Below are positions 28,787 to 38,344 of a DNA stretch of 64,000 nucleotides, piece after piece; the first letter of the stretch is position 1, and the number at the start of each line of letters is the position of its first letter. The stretch spans positions 62,001 through 126,000 of the forward strand of contig NZ_CP027786.1 of the NCBI RefSeq assembly GCF_003795145.1. Reading direction: 5' to 3'. The position numbers and the translations under genes were made by a program. Source of the DNA: Tetragenococcus koreensis (GTDB lineage Bacteria; Bacillota; Bacilli; Lactobacillales; Enterococcaceae). The notes under the pieces are model-generated. The model had not been told where the DNA came from, ran no database searches, and was given only the letters and a program-made list of their open reading frames with translations.

Positions 28787-29056
28787 ATCTTACTTTATCG
28801 ATTAATTAGTCTAGTCAATGATATCGTATATTTGTATACAATTTTACTTATAATATATGCACTTTTATCTTGGTTTCCAGGCGGGTATGACTCTGCTATT
28901 GGTCGCTTTCTGCGTAAGATATGTGAACCGTATTTAAGTTTATTCGATCATTTAAACTTATCGCTTGGACCAGTGAATTTTAATATAGCTTTTGCTATTA
29001 TTGTCCTTCAACTTGCTGTACAAGCATTGTCTCGTATCGTAATAGCGATCTTTTAG
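28787..29056 (+). CDS. ylmG: YggT/YlmG family membrane protein, apparently starting at ATC
   Basis: 89 residues with two membrane helices and the family core YALLSWFPGGYDSAIGR, then ICEPYLSLF. The strong AGGAGG (28774-28779) is followed by two ATC codons (28784, 28787), the second at 7-base spacing. No ATG, GTG or TTG lies near. The first usual start codon (TTG 28832) would remove the start of the first helix (LLYRLISLVNDIVYLY), so I call ATC 28787. YlmG relatives affect nucleoid and septum organisation. The family call is firm; the start is inferred. Confidence 0.85.
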   Translation: MLLYRLISLVNDIVYLYTILLIIYALLSWFPGGYDSAIGRFLRKICEPYLSLFDHLNLSLGPVNFNIAFAIIVLQLAVQALSRIVIAIF

Positions 29057-29072
29057 CGGGAGGTAAAAAGCG

Positions 29073-29855
29073 ATGGATGCCAATATATATCAGCATTTTA
29101 GAAGCGATGAACGCCCGTTTATTGATATGGTGCAAGACTGGATTGAGCAGGTAAATATGCAATATGCCCCGGTGTTAACTGAATTCTTAGACCCTAGACA
29201 AGCGTTTATTTTAGAAACACTTGTCAGGCAGGAAACGGAATTGAGTTTTCGTTTTTTCGGTGGTTATGAAGCAGCAGAAAGAAGACGCTGCTTAATTTTT
29301 CCTGATTATTATGAGCCTACACAAGAGGATTTTGAAATTGAACTATTTAATGTTCATTATCCCAAGAAATTTACTGTTTTGAGCCATGGGAAAATATTAG
29401 GAAGTTTGATTGGTACAGGTATCAAACGAGAATTTCTCGGCGATATCATATCGGATGGTGAAAATTGGCAAGTTTTTGTTGCAAAAGAAATTAGCCATTA
29501 TATTCAATTACAAGTAACAAAGATAGGCAACGTCAAAGTACGGTTGGAAGAACAATCATACGTTGACATTTTGACACCAAAAGATGGGTGGACAGAAGAA
29601 AATACGACTGTAAGCTCATTACGTTTAGATAATGTTATCGCATCGATATTCAATATCTCCAGACAACGTGCCAAGCAGTTAATTGAAACAGGAAAAGTGA
29701 AAGTAAACTGGACGCCAACGCAAAGACCAGATTTTGTATTGGATTTATTAGATATTGTTTCTATACGAGGTTTTGGTCGTTTGCAGATTCAAGGTTTAGA
29801 AGGTACTACTAAAAAAGGAAAAGCCCGATTGAATTTAGGCGTTTTACGTAAATAA
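29073..29855 (+). CDS. ylmH: YlmH, S4-domain RNA-binding protein
   Basis: 260 residues. N-terminal YlmH region (FIDMVQDWIEQV...FLDPRQAFI, GGYEAAERRRCLIFP), a central RNP-like part, and a C-terminal S4 domain (about 180-240; LRLDNVIASIFNISRQRAKQLIETGKVKVN in parts). In Gram-positives YlmH (RqcP-like) has been linked to ribosome quality control and division. Encoded between ylmG and divIVA as in Bacillus and streptococci. Confidence 0.92.
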   Translation: MDANIYQHFRSDERPFIDMVQDWIEQVNMQYAPVLTEFLDPRQAFILETLVRQETELSFRFFGGYEAAERRRCLIFPDYYEPTQEDFEIELFNVHYPKKFTVLSHGKILGSLIGTGIKREFLGDIISDGENWQVFVAKEISHYIQLQVTKIGNVKVRLEEQSYVDILTPKDGWTEENTTVSSLRLDNVIASIFNISRQRAKQLIETGKVKVNWTPTQRPDFVLDLLDIVSIRGFGRLQIQGLEGTTKKGKARLNLGVLRK

Positions 29856-29874
29856 AACAAAGAGGTGTATGAGA

Positions 29875-30621
29875 ATGGCAATAACTCCATTAGACATTCA
29901 GAACAAAAATTTTCAAACAAAAATGAGAGGCTACGAAAAAGATGAAGTTGACGACTTTTTGGACATTGTTGTAAGAGATTACGAAGAAATTGTGCAAAGA
30001 AATCGTGAACTAGAAAAATCGTTAAAACATTCAGAAGAGAAATTAGAATATTTCAATGAATTAAAGGATGCTTTGAATCAATCAATCGTAGTCGCTCAAG
30101 ATACAGCTGATAAAGTGAAAAATAGTGCGAACAAAGAATCTGAAGTTCTTGTTACGTCAGCTCAAAATAAAGCAGATGAATTGATAGCTAACGCAGAAAA
30201 ACAAGCCCATCAGTTAACCACTGCTGCGCAAGATCACGCAAAAGAAATTTTGAGTGACGCGACTCAAAAAGCGCGTGAACTGACAACTGAAACCAATGAT
30301 TTGAAAAAGAAAACAAGAGTATTTCATAATAATTTATCTTTGATGCTTGAAACTCAGTTAGAACAAGTAAAAAGCCCTGAATGGGATGAAATTTTAGCGC
30401 CATTTTCAAGTTATGTACAAGATAGTCACGAAGTTTTCCGTGAAATATTGTCAGAAGAGCTTGACAATGAAAATGATTCTGAAGTAAACTCAGAACAAGC
30501 AGATGCTCAGCAAATGTCTTCAGATGAACAAGAGGATGATGTATCAGTGGTTGAAGCAAGTCATCGTGTGGTTCCTGTCTCTACAGAAGACCATGAAGAT
30601 ACAGAAGAATATAGTCGATAA
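29875..30621 (+). CDS. divIVA: Cell division initiation protein DivIVA
   Basis: 248 residues. The N-terminal lipid-binding domain is AITPLDIQNKNFQTKMRGY, followed by KDEVDDFLDIV. A long coiled coil follows (about 30-150) and an acidic, disordered C-terminus. It recognises curved membrane at septa and poles. GAGGTG favours ATG 29875 over the in-frame ATG at 29869, which is only 3 bases from the site. It ends the division cluster, and a T-box leader follows. Confidence 0.95.
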   Translation: MAITPLDIQNKNFQTKMRGYEKDEVDDFLDIVVRDYEEIVQRNRELEKSLKHSEEKLEYFNELKDALNQSIVVAQDTADKVKNSANKESEVLVTSAQNKADELIANAEKQAHQLTTAAQDHAKEILSDATQKARELTTETNDLKKKTRVFHNNLSLMLETQLEQVKSPEWDEILAPFSSYVQDSHEVFREILSEELDNENDSEVNSEQADAQQMSSDEQEDDVSVVEASHRVVPVSTEDHEDTEEYSR

Positions 30622-30639
30622 TGAGTAGAATAGAAAAAC

Positions 30640-30842
30640 AGTTTGTATTTTTTAAAGCGAGTCGGTGCTAGTGAAAGTCCGACAAACCCTGCATTCCGTT
30701 AGATCCTCTACTAGTCTTATTCTTGAATTAAGTAAAGAATAACGGTTGATCTCGTTACTGATTCTAGAGGAAAATAGCAATATTTTTAAATCTTGGGTGG
30801 TAACACGACACGTTCGTCCCTTATGGGCGGACGTTTTTTTGT
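30640..30842 (+). promoter_or_regulatory. T-box leader of ileS with terminator
   Basis: The conserved T-box core GGGTGGTAACACG (30795-30807) precedes a terminator hairpin (CGTTCGTCC / GGGCGGACG, 30811-30833, two G-T pairs) ending in a T-run. Upstream, a Stem I with GGTGCTAG and a GTCGG...CCGAC helix is visible. ATC at 30703-30705 is a plausible isoleucine specifier by position, not proven by folding. Uncharged tRNA-Ile is expected to stabilise the antiterminator and allow ileS expression. Confidence 0.9.
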
Positions 30843-30926
30843 TGGAAATTTTTCTTTAATTTGTAGGTTCCAACAAGAATTAAACTTATTAGAGTTCAAA
30901 AATATATTTACAAGGAGATTGGTACG

Positions 30927-33719
30927 ATGAAAATGAAAGATACTCTTCACTTAGGTAAAACAAAGTTTCCTATGCGTGGGAACTTACCTAATCGCGAAGG
31001 AGATTGGCAAAAAGAATGGGAAGAAAAGGATATTTACGGTAAAAGACAAAAAATAAATGAAGGTAAACCATCCTTTGTTTTGCACGATGGCCCGCCATTT
31101 GCTAATGGTAATATTCATATTGGCCATTCATTAAATAAGATCAGTAAAGATATTATTATGCGAGCAAAATCTATGTCGGGCTTTCGAGCGCCTTATGTAC
31201 CTGGTTGGGATACACATGGGCTACCCATTGAACAGATTTTGACCAATAAAGGAATTAAAAGAAAAGAAATGACAACGGCGGAGTACCGACAAAAGTGTTA
31301 TGAATATGCGTTAACGCAGGTTGATAAACAAAGAGAAGACTTCAAAAGATTAGGAGTGCAAGGGGATTGGGAAGATCCTTACCTAACTTTAGCTCCTAGT
31401 TATGAAGCAGCAGAAATCCGAGTTTTTGGTAAAATGGCTGAAAATGGGTATATTTATAAAGGAATGAAGCCAATTTACTGGTCTCCTTCAAGTGAATCCT
31501 CTTTAGCAGAAGCAGAAATTGAATATAAAGACTTAAAATCGCCATCGATTTATGTTACTTTTCAAGTAGTAGACGGTAAAGGTCTTTTAGATGAAGAGAC
31601 GTCTTTTCTTATTTGGACGACTACTCCATGGACAATCCCGGCGAACTTAGCTATTGCAGTTCATCCTGATTTTGACTATGTTCAAGTACAAGCGGATGGA
31701 AATAAATATGTTATCGCTAAAGATCTATTAGAAGAAGTACAAGAAACTTTAGCATGGCAAGATGTAGAAATATTGCAAGAATTTAAAGGTACACAGTTGG
31801 AAAATATGACGGCACAGCATCCGTTTTATGATCGTACATCCTTACTGATTCTGGGAGATCATGTAACGTTAGACGCTGGTACAGGACTAGTTCATACAGC
31901 TCCTGGCCATGGGGAAGATGACTATTATGTAGCAAAAAATTATGATTTGCCGGTACTTTCACCTATTGATGATCGTGGTGTATTTACCGCAGAAGCGCCT
32001 GGTTTTGAAGGTGTTTTCTACGATAAAGCCAATGCTATGATAACGGACTTGCTAAAAGAAAAAGGTGCGTTACTAAAACTTGATTTCTTTGTTCATAGCT
32101 ATCCTCATGATTGGCGTACTAAAAAACCAGTTATTTTTAGAGCAACTCCACAATGGTTTGCTTCGATTGATCAATTCCGTCAAAACATTTTGGATGAAAT
32201 TGAAAAAGTGGATTGGATTGTTCCATGGGGCAAGTCGCGTTTATATAATATGATACGTGACCGTGGAGATTGGGTTATTTCAAGACAACGTGCTTGGGGT
32301 GTACCTCTGCCAATTTTTTATGCAGAAGATGGACAAGCAATTGTTACCCCAGAAACGATTGAACATGTAGCTCAATTATTTGAAGAATTTGGCTCCAATG
32401 TTTGGTTTGAACGAGATGCCAAAGATTTATTACCAGATGGTTTTACGCATCCAGGTTCACCTAATGGGGAATTTAGTAAAGAAACAGATATTATGGATGT
32501 CTGGTTTGATTCAGGTTCTTCTCACGAAGCAGTCTTGCGTCAACGTCCGGAATTAACATTTCCAGCTGACATGTACCTAGAAGGCTCTGATCAATACCGT
32601 GGTTGGTTTAACTCCAGCATTACTACCAGCGTTGCTATTAATGGGGTTGCTCCTTACAAATCAGTATTATCGCAAGGGTTTACCTTAGATGGTGAAGGGC
32701 GTAAGATGAGTAAATCTTTAGGAAACACGATTGTTCCAGATAAAGTCATCAAACAAATGGGAGCAGACATTTTACGCTTGTGGGTTGCTAGTGTGGATTA
32801 TGAGTCTGATGTTAGAGTTTCAATGGATATCTTAAAACAAGTATCAGAAGTCTATCGAAAAATCAGAAATACGGTACGATTTTTACTAGCTAACACGAGC
32901 GATTTTGATCCGGAAACAAACGAGGTCGATTTTGTTGATTTACGTTCGGTAGATAAATATCTATTGATTCGTTTAAATGAAGTAATCAAAGAAGTACGAG
33001 ACAATGGTTATGATAAGTATGACTTCTTGCATGTTTATCGTACGATTTTGAACTTTATCACGGTTGACTTATCTTCGTTTTATCTAGATTTTGCCAAAGA
33101 TGTGGTCTATCTTGAAGAAGAAGACAGTTACGAACGTCGCTGCATGCAAACGGTGTTTTACCAAGCGACAGTTGCAATTGCTAAATTGTTAACGCCTATT
33201 ATTCCACATACTGCTGAAGAAATTTGGTCTTTTGTAAAAGAAGAGGCAGAATATGTACAATTAACTGATTTTCCGGCTTATCAGGTTTATCCTAACCAAG
33301 ATGAATTATTGGATATTTGGACAGCATTTATGAATTTCCGTGATAATGTATTGAAAGCTCTAGAGGTTGCTAGAAATGAAAAATTGATTGGCAAATCAAT
33401 GGAAGCTAAAGTAACCATTTATCCAAGCGAACAAGTACAAGCAATGCTAACGGCTGTAGACGCCAATATTGCTCAATTGCTGATTATCTCGCCTGATTTC
33501 TTTGAAATCAAAGACTCAAATGAAACAGTTCCAGAAGATGCTATGGCATTTGATGATGTAGCAATCCTGGTTGAAAAAGCTGATGGGGACGTCTGCGAAC
33601 GTTGCCGTCAAGTAAGGACTACTGTAGGTCAAAACGATCACTTCCCAACCATGTGTGCTCATTGTGCTGCAATTGTGGAAGATGAACACCCAGAAGCAGT
33701 ACAAGAAGGCTTTGAATAG
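30927..33719 (+). CDS. ileS: Isoleucyl-tRNA synthetase
   Basis: 930 residues, class I synthetase. HIGH motif in [11 protein letters not shown] (about 65-69), editing domain with [19 protein letters not shown] in [10 protein letters not shown], and a C-terminal zinc finger CERCRQV...CAHC. The length and start motif ([12 protein letters not shown]) fit the bacterial type 1 enzyme. AAGGAGAT precedes ATG 30927. Controlled by the T-box upstream. Confidence 0.98.
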   Translation: MKMKDTLHLGKTKFPMRGNLPNREGDWQKEWEEKDIYGKRQKINEGKPSFVLHDGPPFANGNIHIGHSLNKISKDIIMRAKSMSGFRAPYVPGWDTHGLPIEQILTNKGIKRKEMTTAEYRQKCYEYALTQVDKQREDFKRLGVQGDWEDPYLTLAPSYEAAEIRVFGKMAENGYIYKGMKPIYWSPSSESSLAEAEIEYKDLKSPSIYVTFQVVDGKGLLDEETSFLIWTTTPWTIPANLAIAVHPDFDYVQVQADGNKYVIAKDLLEEVQETLAWQDVEILQEFKGTQLENMTAQHPFYDRTSLLILGDHVTLDAGTGLVHTAPGHGEDDYYVAKNYDLPVLSPIDDRGVFTAEAPGFEGVFYDKANAMITDLLKEKGALLKLDFFVHSYPHDWRTKKPVIFRATPQWFASIDQFRQNILDEIEKVDWIVPWGKSRLYNMIRDRGDWVISRQRAWGVPLPIFYAEDGQAIVTPETIEHVAQLFEEFGSNVWFERDAKDLLPDGFTHPGSPNGEFSKETDIMDVWFDSGSSHEAVLRQRPELTFPADMYLEGSDQYRGWFNSSITTSVAINGVAPYKSVLSQGFTLDGEGRKMSKSLGNTIVPDKVIKQMGADILRLWVASVDYESDVRVSMDILKQVSEVYRKIRNTVRFLLANTSDFDPETNEVDFVDLRSVDKYLLIRLNEVIKEVRDNGYDKYDFLHVYRTILNFITVDLSSFYLDFAKDVVYLEEEDSYERRCMQTVFYQATVAIAKLLTPIIPHTAEEIWSFVKEEAEYVQLTDFPAYQVYPNQDELLDIWTAFMNFRDNVLKALEVARNEKLIGKSMEAKVTIYPSEQVQAMLTAVDANIAQLLIISPDFFEIKDSNETVPEDAMAFDDVAILVEKADGDVCERCRQVRTTVGQNDHFPTMCAHCAAIVEDEHPEAVQEGFE

Positions 33720-33737
33720 AAAAGTGTGATGAAATTA

Positions 33738-33787
33738 AAAAATTTCCGAATGAGTTAGCCATACTAGCTCATTCGGAAATTTTTATT
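33738..33787. terminator. Bidirectional terminator between ileS and zwf
   Basis: AAATTTCCGAATGAG pairs with CTCATTCGGAAATTT, with A- and T-tracts on either side; it serves both convergent genes. Confidence 0.9.
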
Positions 33788-33800
33788 TTGGTTTTATATT

Positions 33801-35321
33801 TTATTTTAGTAACCCGCGTTGACGATACCATTCGTCGGGTTCCCAAATCCAATGGCGATCCTCTTTTTCGAGTAACTGATAGGCTTCTTTAGGGCCCATA
33901 GTACCCGCTGAATAGCCCGGGGGCGTTTTTTGGTCTTTATCCCATGTTTCGCGAATGCGGTCAACAATTCGCCAAGATTGAGCAACTTCATCCCAGTGAG
34001 TGAAGTTGGTACCATCGCCATTTAAAACATCAAGCAAAAGTTTTTCATAAGCTTCTGGTGTGTTTTCAATAAGATCTGCGCTGTTACGATGTTCTAATTT
34101 AATCGGATCTGTTTGGAATCCTTGACCAATTTCTTTGCCATTTATAGTTAACGAAAAGCCTTCGGTAGGTTGGATATAAATCGTTAAAACATTTGGTTCC
34201 AATCTTTTTTGTTCGTAAGGGCCGGTAACAGAATTTTTAAAAACATTGACTGGGACTTGTTTAAAGACGACATTGATTCGTGTTCCTTTTTCTGTTAGAT
34301 GTTTTCCTGTTCGGATGTAAAAAGGAACTCCTGACCAACGAAAGTTATCAATCAAAAACTTCCCGGCAACAAAAGTTTCAGTTAATGAATTTTCATCGAC
34401 GTTTTCTTCATCACGATAGCCTTTGAAGCTATGATTGTCAATTTCGCCTTCTACATATTGACCGCGGACAAAATTATTTCGTACTTCTTCTTCACTATAC
34501 ATCCGGATCGATTCCAGTGCTTTAATTTTTTCTGTTCGGATTTCTTTTTCAGAAAAGGCAACAGGCGGTTCCATTGCAAGTAGTGATAACATTTGTAAAA
34601 TATGGTTTTGGACCATATCCTTTAAGGCACCGCTTTGATCATAATACCCGCCACGTTCTTCAACGCCCACTTCTTCGGCCAGGCTAATTTGGATGTTATC
34701 GATATATCGGTTATTCCAAATGGATTCAAAGATCAAGTTGGCAAAACGAATAGCTGAAATATTTTGGATCATTTCTTTGCCTAAATAGTGGTCAATCCGG
34801 TAAATTTCTTCTTCAGAAAAGACCTGATTGATTTCATCATTTAATTGAGTAGCAGATTGGTAATCGTTACCGAAGGGTTTTTCAATGATCACACGATGAT
34901 AGCCCTTAGTATCAAGCATTCCTTGAGATTTTAGGCGAGAAACGATGGTGCCAAAAAAGTTAGGTGACATTGCTAAGTAAAAAATACGGTTTCCTTGGAT
35001 ATCATATTTTTCATCCAAACGGTCACTCAAATTATTTAATACGTCGTAATGGTCTGTGTCTTTGACATTATGCGATTGATAATAAAAGTGTGATGCAAAA
35101 TCTTGTGCTTCTTTATCAGAAGGTTGAAAGCTGGCAATCGATTCTTTAACGACTTCGTGATAGGTCTCATCGCTCCATGGTCGGCGTGCTGTTCCGATAA
35201 CAGCAAAATTATCACTTAAGTTTCCCTTTTGATATAGACGGAAAAGAGAAGGGTATAATTTACGTTTTGCTAAGTCACCTGTTCCGCCGAATATAGTAAT
35301 TAACACATTTTTTGTATCCAT
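33801..35321 (-). CDS. zwf: Glucose-6-phosphate 1-dehydrogenase
   Basis: 506 residues. Oxidises glucose-6-phosphate to 6-phosphogluconolactone with NADP+ (or NAD+), entry to the pentose phosphate route. The Rossmann motif GGTGDLAKRKL (about 12-22) and the substrate-binding RIDHYLGKEM are present, as is EKPFGNDYQSA. GGAGTG precedes the ATG on the minus strand. A DtxR-type regulator gene lies upstream in the same direction with a 39-base gap and may be cotranscribed. Confidence 0.97.
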   Translation of the reverse strand: MDTKNVLITIFGGTGDLAKRKLYPSLFRLYQKGNLSDNFAVIGTARRPWSDETYHEVVKESIASFQPSDKEAQDFASHFYYQSHNVKDTDHYDVLNNLSDRLDEKYDIQGNRIFYLAMSPNFFGTIVSRLKSQGMLDTKGYHRVIIEKPFGNDYQSATQLNDEINQVFSEEEIYRIDHYLGKEMIQNISAIRFANLIFESIWNNRYIDNIQISLAEEVGVEERGGYYDQSGALKDMVQNHILQMLSLLAMEPPVAFSEKEIRTEKIKALESIRMYSEEEVRNNFVRGQYVEGEIDNHSFKGYRDEENVDENSLTETFVAGKFLIDNFRWSGVPFYIRTGKHLTEKGTRINVVFKQVPVNVFKNSVTGPYEQKRLEPNVLTIYIQPTEGFSLTINGKEIGQGFQTDPIKLEHRNSADLIENTPEAYEKLLLDVLNGDGTNFTHWDEVAQSWRIVDRIRETWDKDQKTPPGYSAGTMGPKEAYQLLEKEDRHWIWEPDEWYRQRGLLK

Positions 35322-35360
35322 TTTTTCACTCCTTTTAAATAAAAGCTAACCAGAATACCA

Positions 35361-36008
35361 TCAAAGTTTATCAACAAATATCGTATTTGCTGCTTTATAA
35401 CTAACTTGCACTGTTTTATCCTGAGTTTTGATGGTAATGGGACCTTCATAAGCAGCAATGTCTTTAATTATGTATTCTTCATTGATACTTACGTTAATCT
35501 CAACTAAGTAATCTAATAGTTCACGTTCGTCAAGTACTCGAGCAATCCGTACCTTTGTTCCTACTGGATAATCACTAAGTTTTTCTCTTTTTTTCTCGTG
35601 GATTAACTGGCTTTCTTTAGGAATCATTCCACCATGCGGACAATATTTTGGATGTTCTAAATATTCATCTAAACGATTAGCAAGTGTTTCAGAAGTGACA
35701 TGTTCTAACACTTCGGCATCGTCATGAACTTCATTCCAAGTATATTTTAAATGCTCAACTAAAAAAACTTCCCAGAGACGGTGTCGTCGCACAAGTGAAC
35801 TAGCTTTTTCTAGCCCTTTTTTGGTTAGTTGGGCTCCTTGATAAGGTGTATGTTCAACCAAGTTTTCTTTTACCAACTTGGTAATCATCTCACTGACAGA
35901 AGCAGCTGATACAACAAGGCCAGAAACGATTTGTTTATTGTTGATTTTTGCTTGATCGCCTCCAAGTTCTAAAATCAATTTGAGGTAATCTTCGCGGTTT
36001 GGGGTCAT
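35361..36008 (-). CDS. DtxR/MntR family metal-dependent repressor
   Basis: 215 residues. An N-terminal winged helix (NREDYLKLILELGG...VSAASVSEMITKLVKENLVE) precedes the dimerisation and metal-binding part with RRHRLWEVFLVEHL, HDDAEVLEHVTSE and CPHGGMIP. A C-terminal FeoA/SH3-like domain (about 140-215) completes it. This is the layout of manganese-responsive repressors such as EfaR/ScaR. Corepressor metal is inferred as Mn2+. No transporter gene is adjacent. Confidence 0.9.
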   Translation of the reverse strand: MTPNREDYLKLILELGGDQAKINNKQIVSGLVVSAASVSEMITKLVKENLVEHTPYQGAQLTKKGLEKASSLVRRHRLWEVFLVEHLKYTWNEVHDDAEVLEHVTSETLANRLDEYLEHPKYCPHGGMIPKESQLIHEKKREKLSDYPVGTKVRIARVLDERELLDYLVEINVSINEEYIIKDIAAYEGPITIKTQDKTVQVSYKAANTIFVDKL

Positions 36009-36111
36009 TATTTTTCATCCCTTCTATATGAAATTGATTTTAACAAATATTTGTTCTTTTTACTATGAAAAATACTTGTACTGTTTGAAAAAAGAGAAAC
36101 TGAGAAAAAAG

Positions 36112-36256
36112 CTGGGACAAAAGTCTCCAACAATGTTAATTTCACGAACAATTAGCAAACTACTCCTGCGGTTACTCGTCGCAAAAGGCAAGGAACCAAA
36201 GCATGGATAAGGTAATTTTTTCGTGAATCATTGCTGGAAAGTAACTTATGTCCCAG
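36112..36256. repeat. Inverted-repeat intergenic element with CTGGGACA ends
   Basis: A 145-base element bounded by CTGGGACAAAAGT (36112-36124) and its near-inverse ACTTATGTCCCAG (36244-36256). An inner pair TTCACGA / TCGTGAA is nested within. Similar GCTGGGACA-type ends occur in intergenic repeats of enterococci and relatives, as far as I recall. It fills most of the gap between the DtxR-type gene and the aminopeptidase gene and could fold into one long hairpin. Confidence 0.6.
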
Positions 36257-36272
36257 ACTCAGATACGTATGA

Positions 36273-37508
36273 TTAAGCCCAGTCGCCATTACGGAAAACT
36301 GGGACGACTGTGCCATCTTTTTTAATACCATCAATCGACATTTGATCAGAACCTACCATAAAATCAACATGGGTTTGGCTTAAGTTTAGGCCATGGTCTT
36401 TAAGTTCTTGATCACTCATTGTGGTACCGTCTTGCAAATTAAAAGCGTACGCTGAACCCAATGCTAAGTGGTTGGAGGCATTCTCATCAAATAAGGTATT
36501 GAAAAAAATAATTCCTGATTGAGAAATAGGCGATGGATCAGGTACTAAGGCGACTTCACCTAGGTGTTTTGCTCCTTCATCAGTGGCCAGTAATTCTTCT
36601 AAAACGTCTTGACCTTTTTCAGCGGAAAAATCTACAACTTTTCCGTTTTCAAAGGTAAATTTCATACCTGAGATAATAGAACCTGCGTAACTCAGTGGTT
36701 TCGTACTCGAAATAAAGCCATCTACTCGACGACTATCAGGCGCAGTGAATACTTCTTCAGTTGGCATATTAGCAATGAATTTTTCACCTCTTGCATTAAA
36801 ACTACCCGCACCTTCCCATAAATGGTTTTTTGGAAGACCGATAGTTAAGTCCGTGCCGGGAGCTTCATAATGAAGAGCATCAAATTGTTGGTCGTTTAGT
36901 TCATCTGCTTTTTCTTCTAAAGCTTCATCGTGTTGCTTCCAAGCAGCGATAGGATCTTTACGATCAACCCGTGCCGTTTTAAATATTTCTTCCCATAGGG
37001 CTTTTACTGCTTGTTCTGCTGAAAGTTCAGGAAAGACTTTTTGAGCCCAACTTTCTCCCGCAGCAGCAACTACAGTCCAGCTAACTTGGTTAGATTGAGT
37101 GGCTTTACGTAAGTTAATTAATGCTTTGCCCGCAGCTTTCTGATAAGCGGCTACACGTTTACTGTCAACACCAGCTAATGAACCAGGATCAGAAGAGACA
37201 ACTGAAATACGGCTTGCACCTTTTTTTACCCATTCATTTGCTTGATCGATTTTATACTGGGGAAAATTTTCAATTCGGTCGATTGACGCATGGGTTAAAA
37301 ATTCTTTTTGGATCGTCTCATCTGACCACTCAACAATTACCTCAGCAGCTTTAAGCTCGTAAGCTTTTTTGGTAATTAGTCGAGCTAAAGGCGCTTGTTC
37401 AACACTAATTTGTAAGACGACCGTGTGTGATTGTTGGACATTGATCCCAACTTCTACAATTAATTGTGCATACTTATCTAAATTTTCTTTAAATTTTGCT
37501 AAATCCAT
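36273..37508 (-). CDS. pepS: M29-family aminopeptidase (PepS/AmpS-like)
   Basis: 411 residues. Thermophilic-type M29 metallopeptidase trimming N-terminal residues from peptides. Metal-ligand regions: NMPTEEVFTAPD (about 248-259), LGEVALVPDPSPIS, NTLFDENASNHLALGSAY and the terminal LSQTHVDFMVGSDQMSIDG. GGAGGAAAG precedes the ATG on the minus strand. It stands alone between a repeat element and the TetR-type gene. Confidence 0.93.
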   Translation of the reverse strand: MDLAKFKENLDKYAQLIVEVGINVQQSHTVVLQISVEQAPLARLITKKAYELKAAEVIVEWSDETIQKEFLTHASIDRIENFPQYKIDQANEWVKKGASRISVVSSDPGSLAGVDSKRVAAYQKAAGKALINLRKATQSNQVSWTVVAAAGESWAQKVFPELSAEQAVKALWEEIFKTARVDRKDPIAAWKQHDEALEEKADELNDQQFDALHYEAPGTDLTIGLPKNHLWEGAGSFNARGEKFIANMPTEEVFTAPDSRRVDGFISSTKPLSYAGSIISGMKFTFENGKVVDFSAEKGQDVLEELLATDEGAKHLGEVALVPDPSPISQSGIIFFNTLFDENASNHLALGSAYAFNLQDGTTMSDQELKDHGLNLSQTHVDFMVGSDQMSIDGIKKDGTVVPVFRNGDWA

Positions 37509-37592
37509 CTTTCTTTCCTCCTTTACAATACTTTAGTATAATAACATTAAGATGTTATAGAAACAACTTAGCTCCCTTTGTTGACAGGAGTT

Positions 37593-37606
37593 AAGTAAAC
37601 GCTTTT
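37593..37606. promoter_or_regulatory. Possible catabolite-responsive (cre-like) site
   Basis: On the minus strand it reads AAAAGCGTTTACTT, sharing the AAAGCGTTTAC core of the CcpA consensus but missing its outer T and G/A bases. It overlaps a TTGACA (37581-37586). Low confidence. Confidence 0.3.
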
Positions 37607-37630
37607 TATAAAGCGAGGTAACATGTCATT

Positions 37631-37658
37631 TTGAATTACTTGAAAAAAATGGTAGAAT
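37631..37658 (+). promoter_or_regulatory. Promoter of the TetR-type gene
   Basis: TTGAAT, 16-base spacer, TAGAAT with an extended TGG. It is bracketed by ACATGTCATTT (37621-37631) and ACCTGTCATTT (about 37681-37691), a possible operator pair. Confidence 0.6.
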
Positions 37659-37707
37659 GGACAAAATGATAAATAACAGTACCTGTCATTTAAGGAGGCA
37701 GAAGCGA

Positions 37708-38298
37708 ATGGCAAGAAAGAAAACGATCACTAGAGATCAAATTTTAGAAGCAGCCTATGAAGTTGTTGCAAAAGAAGGTTTCTCCAGATTTACTGCTCGT
37801 AACATTGCCGCAAAAATGAAATGCTCCACACAGCCGATTTATTTAGAGTTTAAGAATATGGATGACTTAAAGCAAGCACTGCTTAAAGAAATTTTTGACT
37901 ATCTTGCTGCTGAAGTCCTTCCAAAAGAACATTCCGGGGATAAGTTAGTCGATTTAGGTTTTAATTATATTGAATTCGCAACCAAAGAAAAGAAGTTGTA
38001 TAAGGCCTTATATTTAGAAGAAAATTTAGGGGATAAATCCATTCAGAAATTTTCTTTTGATTACTTTGTTAAATTGGTCCAACAAGATCCAGAGTATAAG
38101 GACTTACCAGAAGATAAGCTTTCTTCCTTATATACAGGATTTTGGATTATAGTGACAGGCCTTGCAGCCTTAACTTCTGCTAATATCATGAAGCCAACGG
38201 ATAAAGAGATTAACGTCTTACTAACAGAAACAATCAAAAATTTGACGAACAATGATGACAAGTTAAACCAAACATTTTCTGGTTTTAAATTCCATTAA
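37708..38298 (+). CDS. TetR/AcrR family transcriptional regulator
   Basis: 196 residues. Helix-turn-helix in the first 50 residues: ITRDQILEAAYEVVAKEGF, FTARNIAAKMKCSTQPIYLEFKNMDDL (in parts). The ligand-binding C-terminus gives no hint of the effector. ATG 37708 follows AAGGAGG; the frame is open 17 codons upstream without a ribosome-binding site. No obvious target gene beside it. Confidence 0.88.
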   Translation: MARKKTITRDQILEAAYEVVAKEGFSRFTARNIAAKMKCSTQPIYLEFKNMDDLKQALLKEIFDYLAAEVLPKEHSGDKLVDLGFNYIEFATKEKKLYKALYLEENLGDKSIQKFSFDYFVKLVQQDPEYKDLPEDKLSSLYTGFWIIVTGLAALTSANIMKPTDKEINVLLTETIKNLTNNDDKLNQTFSGFKFH

Positions 38299-38343
38299 AA
38301 AAAAGCAAGGACATTCGTTTTGATGAGTGCTCTTGCTTTTTTT
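38297..38343. terminator. Bidirectional terminator between the TetR-type gene and flavodoxin
   Basis: AAAAAAAGCAAG pairs with CTTGCTTTTTTT across a 22-base loop that may itself fold. Confidence 0.8.
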
Positions 38344-38344
38344 A

